Part shown: piece by piece, positions 8,988 through 16,740 of the stretch
Position numbering within the stretch: position 1 is the first letter of the stretch
Layout of the letters: every line of letters begins with the position of its first letter
Assembly: GCF_036226405.1 (NCBI RefSeq)
Contig: NZ_CP108464.1
Span: 7,564,001-7,628,000, forward strand
Source of the DNA: Streptomyces sp. NBC_01260
GTDB lineage: Bacteria; Actinomycetota; Actinomycetes; Streptomycetales; Streptomycetaceae
Direction of reading: 5' to 3'
Length of the DNA: 64,000 bases
Program-made: the position numbers and the translations under genes
Notes under the pieces: model-generated
The model's input: the letters and a program-made list of their open reading frames with translations, nothing else
Databases searched by the model: none
Told to the model about the DNA's origin: nothing

Positions 8988-9929
8988 ATGACCAGCATCG
9001 ATGTCCACGAGCTCACCAAGGACTACGGCGCGACCCGCGCCGTGGACCACCTCACCTTCAGCGTGCGGCCAGGCCGGGTCACCGGATTCCTCGGGCCCAA
9101 CGGGGCAGGCAAGTCCACCACCATGCGGCTGGTCCTCGGGCTCGACCGGCCCACGGGGGGCACCGCCGCCATCGGCGGGCAGGCGTACGCGGCTCTGGAC
9201 GATCCGCTGCGCCACGTCGGGGTGCTCCTCGATCCGCAGGCCGCTCACGGTTCGCGGACGGCCCGCAACCACCTTCTGGCGCTCGCGACGAGCAACGGCA
9301 TGGGCCGCGGCAGGGTCGAGGAGGTGCTGGAAGAGGCAGGCCTCGCCAAGGTCGGCGGACGCCGGATCAAGACGTTCTCTCTCGGGATGCGCCAGCGGCT
9401 GGGCATAGCGGCGGCGCTGCTCGGTGACCCGGAGGTGGTCATGCTGGACGAGCCGTCGAACGGGCTGGATCCGGAGGGCATCGTCTGGATCCGGGAACTG
9501 ATGAAGCGGCTTGCCCGGGAGGGCCGCACGGTGCTCGTCTCCAGTCACCTTATGAACGAGACGTCGTCGTTCGCCGACCATTTGATCGTGCTCGGTAGAG
9601 GGCGGCTCCTCATCGATCTGCCGATGCAGGAATTCCTCGACTCCCGCAGCCGGCCCAGGGTGCGGATGCGCACGACTGAATCCTCCCGGCTCGGTGAGGT
9701 TCTGAAACGCAAGGGATACCGGGCCGCGCAGGGCGAGGGCGGCCGTTGGACCGTCGAGGACGTGAAGGCGGAGGAGATCGGAGCGATGGCAGCCAGAGAG
9801 GGCATTGCGGTCCTTGAGCTCGTCGACGAGCAGGCCACGCTGGAACAGGCCTACCTGGACCTCACCGCCGATGCCGCGGAATTCGCTTCCGCCGCTGTCC
9901 CGCCCACCACCACCCGTCAGGAGGCCTGA
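8988..9929 (+). CDS. ABC transporter ATP-binding protein
   Basis: A 313-residue ABC ATPase of the export (ABC-2) class. Walker A is GPNGAGKST (residues ~36-44), the signature is FSLGMRQRLGIA and Walker B is VVMLDEPSNGLDPEG, followed by the switch His in VSSHL. The C-terminal ~90 residues are the extra domain common in bacitracin/lantibiotic-type and NatA-like exporters. The ATG at 8988 follows GAGGAC. The permease gene begins 2 bases after its stop, so the two form an operon. It is transcribed away from the two-component genes, an arrangement typical for antimicrobial-peptide or membrane-stress exporters controlled by the adjacent kinase (inference). Confidence 0.93.
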   Translation: MTSIDVHELTKDYGATRAVDHLTFSVRPGRVTGFLGPNGAGKSTTMRLVLGLDRPTGGTAAIGGQAYAALDDPLRHVGVLLDPQAAHGSRTARNHLLALATSNGMGRGRVEEVLEEAGLAKVGGRRIKTFSLGMRQRLGIAAALLGDPEVVMLDEPSNGLDPEGIVWIRELMKRLAREGRTVLVSSHLMNETSSFADHLIVLGRGRLLIDLPMQEFLDSRSRPRVRMRTTESSRLGEVLKRKGYRAAQGEGGRWTVEDVKAEEIGAMAAREGIAVLELVDEQATLEQAYLDLTADAAEFASAAVPPTTTRQEA

Positions 9930-9931
9930 CC

Positions 9932-10669
9932 ATGTCGACAACCGCAATCCTGCGCTCCGAGTGGATCAAGATCAGATCGGTGCGCTCCATCTCGGGATCC
10001 CTGATCGCCGTCTTCCTCGTCACCATGGTCGTCACGGTGCTCACTTTCGCCACCGTCGGTCAGGCCGAGGCGGACAACGCGGACGCCGAACTCGTCTTCG
10101 GCGCCTTCTACGCGCTGAACTTCGGTCAGATCGCGGCCATCAGCTTCGGTGCGACGGCGATTTCGTCCGAGTACCTCAATGGCGCGCTGCGCATGTCGCT
10201 CGCGGCCGTTCCGCGCCGCATCCACTTCTACACGGTCAAGATGTCACTCGTCGGGGGAGCGGCTCTGGCGGTCGGCCTCGTCACCGCCTTCAGCACGTTT
10301 CTGCTGGGGCAACTGTTCATGGGTGAGTACGCCATCGGCCTGGGGGAACCAGGCGCCCTGCGGGCGGCGTTCGGAGGCGGGATATATCTGGCTCTGATGG
10401 CACTCCTCGCGGCGGGGCTGACGGTCCTGCTGCGCAGCGCGGTTGCCGTGCTCAGTCTGCTCATCCCCTTCATCCTGATCGTCTCGTTCGTGGTCGGGGA
10501 CGTCGCGGGCAGTGCGGCCGACTATCTGCCGGACCGGGCCGGACAGTTGGTGCTGCACCAGCACCCGGAGGGCAGCCTGGGGCCCTGGGCAGGGCTGGCC
10601 GTCACCGCGGCCTGGGCCGCGGCGGCACTGTTGGCCGGATGGTGGGCGCTGCGACGCCGCGACGCCTAG
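9932..10669 (+). CDS. ABC-2-type transporter permease
   Basis: A 245-residue membrane protein with about six hydrophobic segments, for example GSLIAVFLVTMVVTVLTFA near residue 24 and AVLSLLIPFILIVSFVVG near 172. It opens with TTAILRSEWIKIRSVRS, the cytoplasmic lead-in usual for ABC-2 permeases coupled to NatA-like ATPases. Its ribosome site GGAGG is inside the end of the ATPase gene. The stop codon TAG (10667-10669) shares its G with the first base of the IS5-type element that follows, so the insertion replaced everything downstream but left the protein complete. Any further gene of this operon has been separated from it. Confidence 0.9.
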   Translation: MSTTAILRSEWIKIRSVRSISGSLIAVFLVTMVVTVLTFATVGQAEADNADAELVFGAFYALNFGQIAAISFGATAISSEYLNGALRMSLAAVPRRIHFYTVKMSLVGGAALAVGLVTAFSTFLLGQLFMGEYAIGLGEPGALRAAFGGGIYLALMALLAAGLTVLLRSAVAVLSLLIPFILIVSFVVGDVAGSAADYLPDRAGQLVLHQHPEGSLGPWAGLAVTAAWAAAALLAGWWALRRRDA

Positions 10670-10684
10670 GTCCTGTTTCTCGGA

Positions 10685-11242
10685 TCATGTACGGAGCCAG
10701 ATCATGAGTGCTGCGAGTGTGACGGTGCCGAGGTAGATGTAGGCGCGTTTCTCGTAGCGGGTCGCGACGGCGCGGAAGCCTTTGAGGCGGTTGATGGTGC
10801 GTTCGACGGTGTTGCGCTTCTTGTAGAGCTCGCTGTCGAAACCGGTAGGCCGACCGCCGCGTGAACCTCGGTTCTTGCGGTGTCTCTGCTGGTCGAGACG
10901 TTCGGGGATGGTGTGCCGGATTCCGCGTCGTCGCAGGTAGCGGCGGTTCTTCCGGGACGTGTAGGCCTTGTCCGCCAAGACATGGTCGGGCCGGGTGCGT
11001 GGCCGGCCGACTCCGGCTCGCGGCACCAGAACCTGTTCCAGCACCCGCTCGAGCTGGGGTCCGTCTCCGTAGTGTCCGGGTGTCAGGACGAAGGCGAGGG
11101 GCCGGCATCGTCCCTCGGCAACGAGGTGGATCTTGGTGGTGAATCCTCCGCGGGAACGTCCCAGACATTCGCCGACCTGACCACCTCCTCCAGGCGGATG
11201 GTCAGTCTCCGCAGTACCGGATCGACCTGGTTCGTCCCCCAC
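10685..11242 (-). CDS. IS5-type transposase, second reading frame
   Basis: C-terminal half of the transposase, in the -1 frame relative to the first part. It contains the typical GRSRGGFTTKIHLVAEGR stretch, the second acidic residue in HVLADKAYTS, and the end ERTINRLKGFRAVATRYEKR with the final Glu of the DDE triad in NTVERTINR. Lacks a convincing start of its own (GTG at 11242), as expected if it is only translated as a frameshift fusion. Ends inside the left inverted repeat. Confidence 0.8.
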   Translation of the reverse strand: MGDEPGRSGTAETDHPPGGGGQVGECLGRSRGGFTTKIHLVAEGRCRPLAFVLTPGHYGDGPQLERVLEQVLVPRAGVGRPRTRPDHVLADKAYTSRKNRRYLRRRGIRHTIPERLDQQRHRKNRGSRGGRPTGFDSELYKKRNTVERTINRLKGFRAVATRYEKRAYIYLGTVTLAALMIWLRT

Positions 11243-11616
11243 TTGGCCCCCCTTTGAGGGACGGCGGCCGGGGGCGCTTTCCTCGCACCGGCGGCGTGCT
11301 GGTGGGCTCGCACGGCTGTCGAGTCCACCGACACGTCCCAGTCGATGCCGCCCTCGGCGTCCTCGGCTACCTGGATGCGAGACAGCAGCATCTGCCAGGT
11401 TCCATCGGCTGACCAGCGACGATGTCGTTTATAGACCGTCTCCCATGGCCCGAATCGCTCCGGCAGATCCCGCCACTGCACGCCGGTCCGCACCCGGTAG
11501 AGAACCCCGTTGATCACCCGGCGGTGATCGCTCCACCGACCTCCACGCGTACCACCAGGAGGTAGGAACGACTCCAGCCGATCCCACTCCGCATTCGTCA
11601 GATCCCCACGGCCCAT
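11083..11616 (-). CDS. IS5-type transposase, first reading frame
   Basis: N-terminal half of an IS427-group transposase, from ATG 11616 (GRGDLTNAEWDRLESFLPP). It has the DUF4096-like start, then WDVSVDSTAVRAHQHAAGA with the first catalytic Asp. The in-frame 3' end after about TNQVDPVLRRLTIRLEE is out of register with the family. The rest of the enzyme is in the -1 frame, which overlaps this one from 11083 to 11242. Members of this group make the full enzyme by a -1 ribosomal frameshift; G-runs near 11237-11251 lie in the overlap, so the split is probably normal for the family and not damage. Confidence 0.8.
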   Translation of the reverse strand: MGRGDLTNAEWDRLESFLPPGGTRGGRWSDHRRVINGVLYRVRTGVQWRDLPERFGPWETVYKRHRRWSADGTWQMLLSRIQVAEDAEGGIDWDVSVDSTAVRAHQHAAGARKAPPAAVPQRGAKWGTNQVDPVLRRLTIRLEEVVRSANVWDVPAEDSPPRSTSLPRDDAGPSPSS

Positions 11617-11675
11617 GAACCCAGCCTGGCCCCAACACCCCTCGCAGGTCAGGAGATCCGAGAAACAGGACCTAA

Positions 11676-11794
11676 TACTCCAGCCGGACTTCTTCATTGG
11701 CGCTGGTCAACGGCTTGGGCGTGGGGAGTGTAGCGGGCTGGAACGGGAGTGGGGCGGTTCTTTGCCGGGCCGTCCCACGAACGTGTGGCCGCGC
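11676..11794 (+). repeat. Left 119-bp terminal inverted repeat
   Basis: Perfect inverted copy of 13116-13234. It contains part of the untranslated lead to the transposase gene. Confidence 0.9.
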
Positions 11795-11830
11795 TGCTTG
11801 GAGTGGCAACGTTCCGGGCAGCCCGCTCGC

Positions 11831-13057
11831 ATGAGTGATTCACCAACGGGCCTGTGGGAAGAGGGACTTGCTGAGCTGCTCTTGCGGATCGGAGGACGTT
11901 TTTCCCGCGTGGAATCCCGGCGTCGGATGCGGGACTACGTTCGTGGGCTTCTTGGCCCTGTGGGCCGCAAGAACGGCTGGCAGCTCGCCGAATACGCTGG
12001 CCACGCCACCCCCGACGGGCTGCAGCACCTGCTTTCCCGGAGTCGCTGGGAGGCCGACGAGGTCCGCGATGACCTGCACACCTACGTCGCCGAGTACCTC
12101 GGTGCGGACAACGGCGTGCTGATCATCGACGACACCGGCTTCGTGAAGAAGGGCACCACCTCCGCCGGCGTCCAACGCCAGTATTCCGGCACCGCAGGCC
12201 GCACCGAGAATTGCCAGATCGGGGTCTTCGCCGCCTACGCCACCTTCCGCGGCCACACCCTGGTCGACCGCGAGCTCTACCTGCCCAAGTCCTGGACCGA
12301 GGACCGTGAACGCTGTCGGGCTGCCCGTGTCCCCGACGACCGCGTCTTCGCCACCAAGGGAGAGCTGGCGCGGGCCATCATCCTGCGTGCCCTCGCCTCG
12401 CCCCTGCCCGTCGGCTGGGTCACCGCGGACTCCGCCTACGGCCAGGACTCCCACTTCCGCCGCTTCCTCGAAGACCACCAGCTCTCCTACGTCGTGGCCG
12501 TGCCCAAGTCCCAGCAGGTCCACGGTCCGCGCATCGACCACCTCATCGGCCACGCCCCGCCCGAAGCCTGGCAGCGGCTGTCAGCAGGAAGCGGCGCGAA
12601 GGGCGAGCGTTTCTACGACTGGGCCGCAGCCCGCCTGCCCGCTGTGTGGGAATTCGACGGCGACGAACCGACCCGGCAGCGCTGGATGCTGGCCCGCCGC
12701 AGCATCGCCAAGCCCGACGAACTCGCCTACTACCTCGCCAGCGCACCCCTGGAAGCCACCGTCGCCGACCTCGTACGCGTCGCCGGCTGCCGCTGGAAGG
12801 TCGAGGAATGCTTCCAGAGCGCGAAGAACGAATGCGGCCTGGACCAGTACGAAGTCCGCCGCTACGTGGGCTGGTACCGGCACATCACACTCGCGATGCT
12901 CGCGCATGCCTTCCTCGCAGTCCTGGCCGGCCAGGAACGAGAAAAGGGGGCACCGAGCGGGACACACCCGACCTCGTGGACCTCACACCGGCCGAAATTC
13001 GACGTCTGCTGGCAGTTGAACCCAGCCGCCGTACTCCGGACCGCGACCACGCGATGA
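11831..13057 (+). CDS. IS701-family transposase (DDE_5), likely -1 frameshift near 3' end
   Basis: From ATG 11831 (SDSPTGLWEEGLAELLLRI) a 408-residue reading gives a DDE_5-type transposase: first Asp in NGVLIIDDTGFVKKG, second in VGWVTADSAYGQD, final Glu in GCRWKVEECFQSAKNECGLD. After about residue 370 (GQEREKG, nucleotides 12941-12950, A4G5) the in-frame tail is unlike the family, whereas the -1 frame continues with the expected TERDTPDLVDLTPAEIRRLL and WRRRHQARARHCHYKRR and stops at 13203 inside the right repeat. Either a programmed -1 frameshift on the A4G5 run or a recent mutation; the sequence alone does not settle which. Confidence 0.8.
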   Translation: MSDSPTGLWEEGLAELLLRIGGRFSRVESRRRMRDYVRGLLGPVGRKNGWQLAEYAGHATPDGLQHLLSRSRWEADEVRDDLHTYVAEYLGADNGVLIIDDTGFVKKGTTSAGVQRQYSGTAGRTENCQIGVFAAYATFRGHTLVDRELYLPKSWTEDRERCRAARVPDDRVFATKGELARAIILRALASPLPVGWVTADSAYGQDSHFRRFLEDHQLSYVVAVPKSQQVHGPRIDHLIGHAPPEAWQRLSAGSGAKGERFYDWAAARLPAVWEFDGDEPTRQRWMLARRSIAKPDELAYYLASAPLEATVADLVRVAGCRWKVEECFQSAKNECGLDQYEVRRYVGWYRHITLAMLAHAFLAVLAGQEREKGAPSGTHPTSWTSHRPKFDVCWQLNPAAVLRTATTR

Positions 13058-13115
13058 GGTGGTCCCACTGGCGTCGCCGACATCAAGCACGCGCCCGCCA
13101 CTGCCACTACAAGCG

Positions 13116-13234
13116 GCGCGGCCACACGTTCGTGGGACGGCCCGGCAAAGAACCGCCCCACTCCCGTTCCAGCCCGCTACACTCCCCACGCCCAAGCCGT
13201 TGACCAGCGCCAATGAAGAAGTCCGGCTGGAGTA
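13116..13234 (-). repeat. Right 119-bp terminal inverted repeat
   Basis: Perfect inverted copy of 11676-11794. The -1 frame of the transposase ends within it. Confidence 0.9.
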
Positions 13235-13237
13235 CTA

Positions 13238-13394
13238 AGCCTGTCCGGCTGATCATGCCGGGGTGACGGCGTCTGGCACGGCACCTCGCAGCGTTCCCGA
13301 AACGACCGAACCCCTTCGATGTCAGCTCTGGCGCCTTGCGGTGCACCGCGCCGGACGCCGCGCCTTACCCGGCCCTGATCCGTCGGACAGCCGC
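13238..13394. repeat. MITE-like element, diverged copy
   Basis: About 155 bp with short inverted ends (CCTGTCC near 13240-13246 and GGACAG at 13385-13390). Internally it shares GGCACCTCGC and GCCTTGCG.TGCACCGC with the better preserved element at 41711-41874 in the same order and spacing. No coding capacity. The remaining 63 bases to the next gene show nothing. Confidence 0.55.
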
Positions 13395-13457
13395 TGGTGC
13401 TGCTCCGCGCAAGTTCGTGGAGGGCTGTCGGCAGGCGCGCTGGACACGTCGGAGGTG

Positions 13458-14336
13458 TCAGGCGAAGGAGAACTGTGCGGCGGCTTCGGCGGGCGTGGTT
13501 GCCTGGCGGCGTCCGGGGACATCGTGGACGGTGGTTGCGCCCTCGGAGCGGAGCTGCTCGGCGCCGGCGTCCCGGATCATGATCGTGGCGTAGGCACGGA
13601 CGTCTTCGGCGGTGAGGTCCGTGCGGCGTCGCTCCGTGTACTGCTGAACGAGGTCGGTGACGGCCGGGTTGAATCGCAGCATGGTTACCGGGGCGTTGAA
13701 GCGCCTGGCGATGGCGATGAGCCGTGCGCGCGCCTGCGGTGTGACGTTCGTTGACTCGGCGACAGCGCTGCGTCCGGTAGCGAGCCTGGCGACGATCCTG
13801 CGGTCACGTTCGTCGAAGATCCGTGCGTCCGCCTCGTCGGATTCCGCTTCTGCGGGGGAGGTGCCGAAAAGCTCCGCGCGGATCTCGTCGCTGGATACCA
13901 CGGCTTCCGCGTCGATCTGCCGGCGCGCGATCAGTGCCCGAACGAAGCTGGTCTTGCCCGAGGCTGGTGGGCCGACGAGGACGACGAGTCCTGCCGGCAC
14001 CTGGATGGCCGGTGCGAGGGCATTGAGGTAGAGGTCGCCCGCGCAGTCGAGGGCTTCTTTTGGGGAGCCTGTGGGCAGTCCGCTGGGCAGGGTGTTGTCC
14101 CGGTAGCTGTGGTTGCTGGCCAGGTAGAGGGCGAAGCCCCAGGTGTGCAGCACGCCGGTGAAGCGCAGGCGGCACAGCGGGACGCTCTTCGCGCTGGGCA
14201 ATTCGGCTGCGACGTAGGCGAATCCGGCGCGGAAGCGGACTGCGATGGCGTCCACGTACGGCCAGCGCTCGTGGGCGTGGCGGTTCAGGCGCTGGCGCAG
14301 ATGGTGCTGCATCGATTCCGGGGGGTTCTTCGGCAC
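13458..14336 (-). CDS. Fusion of a Streptomyces-type unknown domain with an AAA_33/polynucleotide-kinase-like P-loop kinase
   Basis: A 292-residue protein in two parts. Residues 1-105 (HHLRQRLNRHAHERWPYVDA, CRLRFTGVLHTWGFALYLAS) match in pattern a small stand-alone protein family common in Streptomyces and of unknown function. Residues 114-290 are a P-loop kinase: Walker A GPPASGKTS at 122-130, a T4-PNK/zeta-like VSSDEIRAELFG at 148-158, an R-rich lid and AESTNVTPQARARL at 193-205. Such domains phosphorylate nucleic acid ends, small molecules or cell-wall precursors; the substrate cannot be told. Start is GTG 14336 with a weak ribosome site. It sits alone between mobile elements, so it may be cargo or a surviving native gene. 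Confidence 0.75.
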   Translation of the reverse strand: MPKNPPESMQHHLRQRLNRHAHERWPYVDAIAVRFRAGFAYVAAELPSAKSVPLCRLRFTGVLHTWGFALYLASNHSYRDNTLPSGLPTGSPKEALDCAGDLYLNALAPAIQVPAGLVVLVGPPASGKTSFVRALIARRQIDAEAVVSSDEIRAELFGTSPAEAESDEADARIFDERDRRIVARLATGRSAVAESTNVTPQARARLIAIARRFNAPVTMLRFNPAVTDLVQQYTERRRTDLTAEDVRAYATIMIRDAGAEQLRSEGATTVHDVPGRRQATTPAEAAAQFSFA

Positions 14337-14482
14337 GTGCCCATCCTGCCGGGTGCGACGGGCCGCCCGCCACGGTCATTGGCCGTGCGTGGTGAGCGAG
14401 GGGCGGGGACGGCGGTTGCGGTGTCGATCGACCGGCGAGTCCGCGAGCGGCTGTTGAGGACGGTGGCGTCGGTGAAAGTCAG

Positions 14483-15370
14483 ATGACGAGGACGGTGGCG
14501 TTGGCGAAGTCGGAGGTGCGGGTGGTGTTGCGGGCCTGGATCGTGCTCGCGGCGGCGGACGGGCTCGCCAACGGCGCGATTGCCCGGGAACTGGAGATCA
14601 GCGTGAATATCGTGCGCAAGTGGGGCGGGCGGTTCGCCGCCCTGGGCCCGGACGGCCTGCGGGATGCCGAACGGTCGGGGCGGCCGAAGTCCTACGGATA
14701 CGGACCCGACGTGCGCGTGGCGATCGAGGCCTCGATCAGCGCGCCGCCGCATCCGGGGGTGACCTGGTCACACCGGGCCATCGCCCAGCGGGTGGCAGGC
14801 ACATGCTTCGCGCCACTCTCCGCCTCTCAGGTCGGCCGGATCCTGGCCGGTCTGGATCTGAAGCCGCACAAGGTCCGTGGCTGGCTCACTCGCAGGGACA
14901 CCCCGATTTCTGGCAGCGAGCTGCTGGGGTGTGCGCTCTCTGTCCCGGTCCGCCCGAGGGGCGGCGTTGCTCTCGATCGACGAGAAGACCGCGATCGCCG
15001 CCCGTTTACGTCGCCTTACGTCGCCGTCCCGGCCGTCCAGCGCGCCGAGGTGAACCCGACCGGCAGGAGTTGCAGTACCGGCGCCACGGCACGGCCTCCC
15101 TCGTCGCCGCGTGCGACGTCCGCACCGGCGAGGTACTCACGGAGACGATCGTCGGCAACGACGCGGCGACCTGCACCGACTTCCTGGACCGACTCGACCG
15201 GGCGATCGCCCTCGGCGGGGAGATCCGTGTCGTGCTCGGCGACGGTTCCTCGCACACCGCCAGGCACACCAGGACATGCCTGGTGACGCATCCAACGAGA
15301 CCGCCGACCCTTACCGATGGACCCACCGAAGGCACACCGCTCAAGGCCGCCTGGTCCACACCCTCCACGA
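14483..15370 (+). pseudogene. IS630-family transposase relic
   Basis: From ATG 14483 the first ~135 codons give the IS630 N-terminus: helix-turn-helix ANGAIARELEISVNIVRKWG, then RPKSYGYGPDVRVAIEA and WSHRAIAQRVAG. Near 14890-14910 the frame shifts; the catalytic part continues in pieces in other frames (RTGEVLTETIVGNDAATCTDFLDRLD and RVVLGDGSSHTARHTRTC, nucleotides about 15060-15290). The C-terminal third with the final Glu is missing and replaced by low-complexity sequence. At least two frameshifts and a 3' truncation, so inactive. No inverted repeats were found. Confidence 0.75.
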
Positions 15371-15437
15371 ACTTCCGCGGAGCAGCCCCAGGACGGCGGT
15401 GCGACGCACGACGCGCGACACCGAAGTGCTGCTGTCC

Positions 15438-15477
15438 CGCCGGGTCGCCGGGTCGCCGGGTCGCCGGGTCGCCGGGA
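15438..15477. repeat. 8-bp tandem repeat CGCCGGGT, five units
   Basis: Four exact copies and a fifth ending in A, within a gene-free stretch (15371-15580) between the IS630 relic and the next gene. The rest of that stretch shows nothing recognisable. Confidence 0.85.
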
Positions 15478-15580
15478 ACCCGGGACGCCGGGGCACTGCG
15501 GTGCGGGGCGAGGTGGCTGAAATCGGCTCAAAGTATGGAGGGAGGCTTCGGTTGTCAGTGCAGGAGGGTTTACTGACGGC

Positions 15581-16018
15581 ATGACGAGCGCACATCAGCT
15601 CCGCCTCATCGACGGGATGCGCACCCGGGAGTTTCCAGTGGAGCGCATCCGGTCGGGCACGGGAGTCAGCGGGCCCGGCTACCACACCGCCTTCCTGCAC
15701 GTGGACGACGATGGCTGGGACGAGGACGCGGCGGCGCGGCTGGAGCACCGGGCGCAGTGTCTCGCGGAGCACGATGCGCTGGTCACCTTGCTCGGTGCGC
15801 GCTGGGGGGAGCCGCAGACGATCAGTCTGTGGAGCGCGCAGGAGCGCATGATGTCCGGCGAGGTGATACCCGACCCCTGGGCCGAGACGGTTGCGGGTTG
15901 TGAATTCTTCCGGCTCTGGCACATCGAGGAACGCTGGATCGCCCTGGGTCTCTGCCTGGAGGATGACGGGCCCGGGTGCGAGCTGACCGTCGTGGTGACG
16001 GAGATAGACCCGCCGTGA
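15581..16018 (+). CDS. Conserved-looking hypothetical protein, 145 aa
   Basis: Not recognised. The ATG at 15581 gives a 145-residue acidic, soluble protein with codon use like its neighbours (strong GC at third positions), suggesting a real gene. Visible features are a Trp/Glu-rich middle (WGEPQTISLWSAQERMMSGE) and a C-terminal part with WHIEERWIALGLCLEDD, reminiscent of small Streptomyces proteins of unknown role. No membrane segment or signal. A GGAGG about 18 bases upstream (15563) is rather far for a ribosome site. It follows the IS630 relic and is convergent with mug. Confidence 0.6.
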   Translation: MTSAHQLRLIDGMRTREFPVERIRSGTGVSGPGYHTAFLHVDDDGWDEDAAARLEHRAQCLAEHDALVTLLGARWGEPQTISLWSAQERMMSGEVIPDPWAETVAGCEFFRLWHIEERWIALGLCLEDDGPGCELTVVVTEIDPP

Positions 16019-16096
16019 GGCGCGTGGATCGCTTCAGGCGTGTGAGCGGAGGGCAGCGTCGTCCCTGCTGACCGAGGGGCACCGGGACAACTGTTT

Positions 16097-16127
16097 CGGC
16101 GGCCGGGCCGGTTCGGGGCGGCCGCCG
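16097..16127. terminator. Possible bidirectional terminator
   Basis: CGGCGGCC (16097-16104) pairs with GGCCGCCG (16120-16127) around a 15-base loop, between two convergent genes. No U-tract, as usual in this GC range. Confidence 0.4.
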
Positions 16128-16157
16128 GGCGCCGTACCGGTAGCAGCGCCTCGGCAG

Positions 16158-16721
16158 TCAGGCCCCGGCGGTGTCGGTGAGGTGGCCCGTGGCGACGGCC
16201 GTGCGGAGCCGTCCGTACTCCTCGGCCATCGTCTGAGCGGTCCAGTGGGCGTTGAGGCCGCTGGGGTTGGGCAGGGCCCAGACGTGCGCTCCGCCGATCG
16301 TCCGTTCCTGTGGTCCGATTTGGGCCCGCCGTTCACCGAAGGCCGTCCGGTAGGCCGTGATGCCGACCACCGCCAGCCACTGCGGCCGTAGCCGTTCCAC
16401 CTTCGCGGTGAGGATCTCTCCCCCCGCGCGGAACTCCTCGGCGGACAGTTCGTCGGCCCGGGCCGTGGCTCTGGCGACCACATTGGTGATGCCGAGCCCG
16501 TACTGGAGCAGCTCGGACTGTTCGCAGGGCCTCAACTGCCGTGATGTGAAACCCGACCGATGGAGGACCGGCCAGAAGCGATTGCCGGGGAAGGCGAAAT
16601 GGTGGCCCGTGGCACCAGTCATCAGGCTCGGATTGATTCCGCAGAACAGCACACGCAGGCCGCCCGCGACCACATCAGGAACAGTGCGGTCACGGGCGGC
16701 CTGGAGCTCATCAGGTGTCAT
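16158..16721 (-). CDS. mug: G/U mismatch-specific uracil-DNA glycosylase
   Basis: A 187-residue Mug/TDG-type glycosylase that removes uracil (and related damaged bases) opposite guanine. The active-site motif appears as GINPSLMTGATGHHFAFPGN (residues ~29-48), with the catalytic Asn in GINPS, and the DNA-intercalating motif as PNPSGLNAHW near residue 154. Length is normal. The ATG at 16721 is preferred over a much longer reading that would run into purB. It starts 19 bases after the stop of purB on the same strand and is probably co-transcribed with it. Confidence 0.92.
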   Translation of the reverse strand: MTPDELQAARDRTVPDVVAGGLRVLFCGINPSLMTGATGHHFAFPGNRFWPVLHRSGFTSRQLRPCEQSELLQYGLGITNVVARATARADELSAEEFRAGGEILTAKVERLRPQWLAVVGITAYRTAFGERRAQIGPQERTIGGAHVWALPNPSGLNAHWTAQTMAEEYGRLRTAVATGHLTDTAGA

Positions 16722-16740
16722 CGTCCGTTGGCGCGGGCCA

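Larger units (their letters stand above)
10669..11672 (-). mobile_element. IS5-family insertion sequence (IS427-like, two-frame transposase)
   Basis: An element of about 1,004 bp bounded by identical 18-bp inverted repeats GGTCCTGTTTCTCGGATC at 10669-10686 and 11655-11672. TA flanks it on both sides (10667-10668 and 11673-11674), consistent with a TA target duplication. The transposase is encoded in two overlapping frames on the minus strand. The ends are intact, so it may still be mobile. It sits exactly at the permease stop codon on the left and directly against an IS701-type element on the right. Confidence 0.85.
11676..13234 (+). mobile_element. IS701-family insertion sequence with 119-bp terminal inverted repeats
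   Basis: A 1,559-bp element. Its ends, 11676-11794 and 13116-13234, are reverse complements of each other over 119 bp without a mismatch, and with two mismatches the match continues to 11808. The 4-bp direct repeat CTAA flanks it (11672-11675 and 13235-13238), matching the YTAR target duplication known for IS701. It inserted at the right border of the IS5 element, using that element's last base as part of the target. Terminal repeats in this family are normally about 20-40 bp, so these are exceptionally long. Confidence 0.85.

Noticed and set aside
8889..9947. N-terminal extension of the histidine kinase frame
   Set aside because: It lies wholly opposite the ABC ATPase gene, has no kinase features, and the kinase has a sensible start at 8888.
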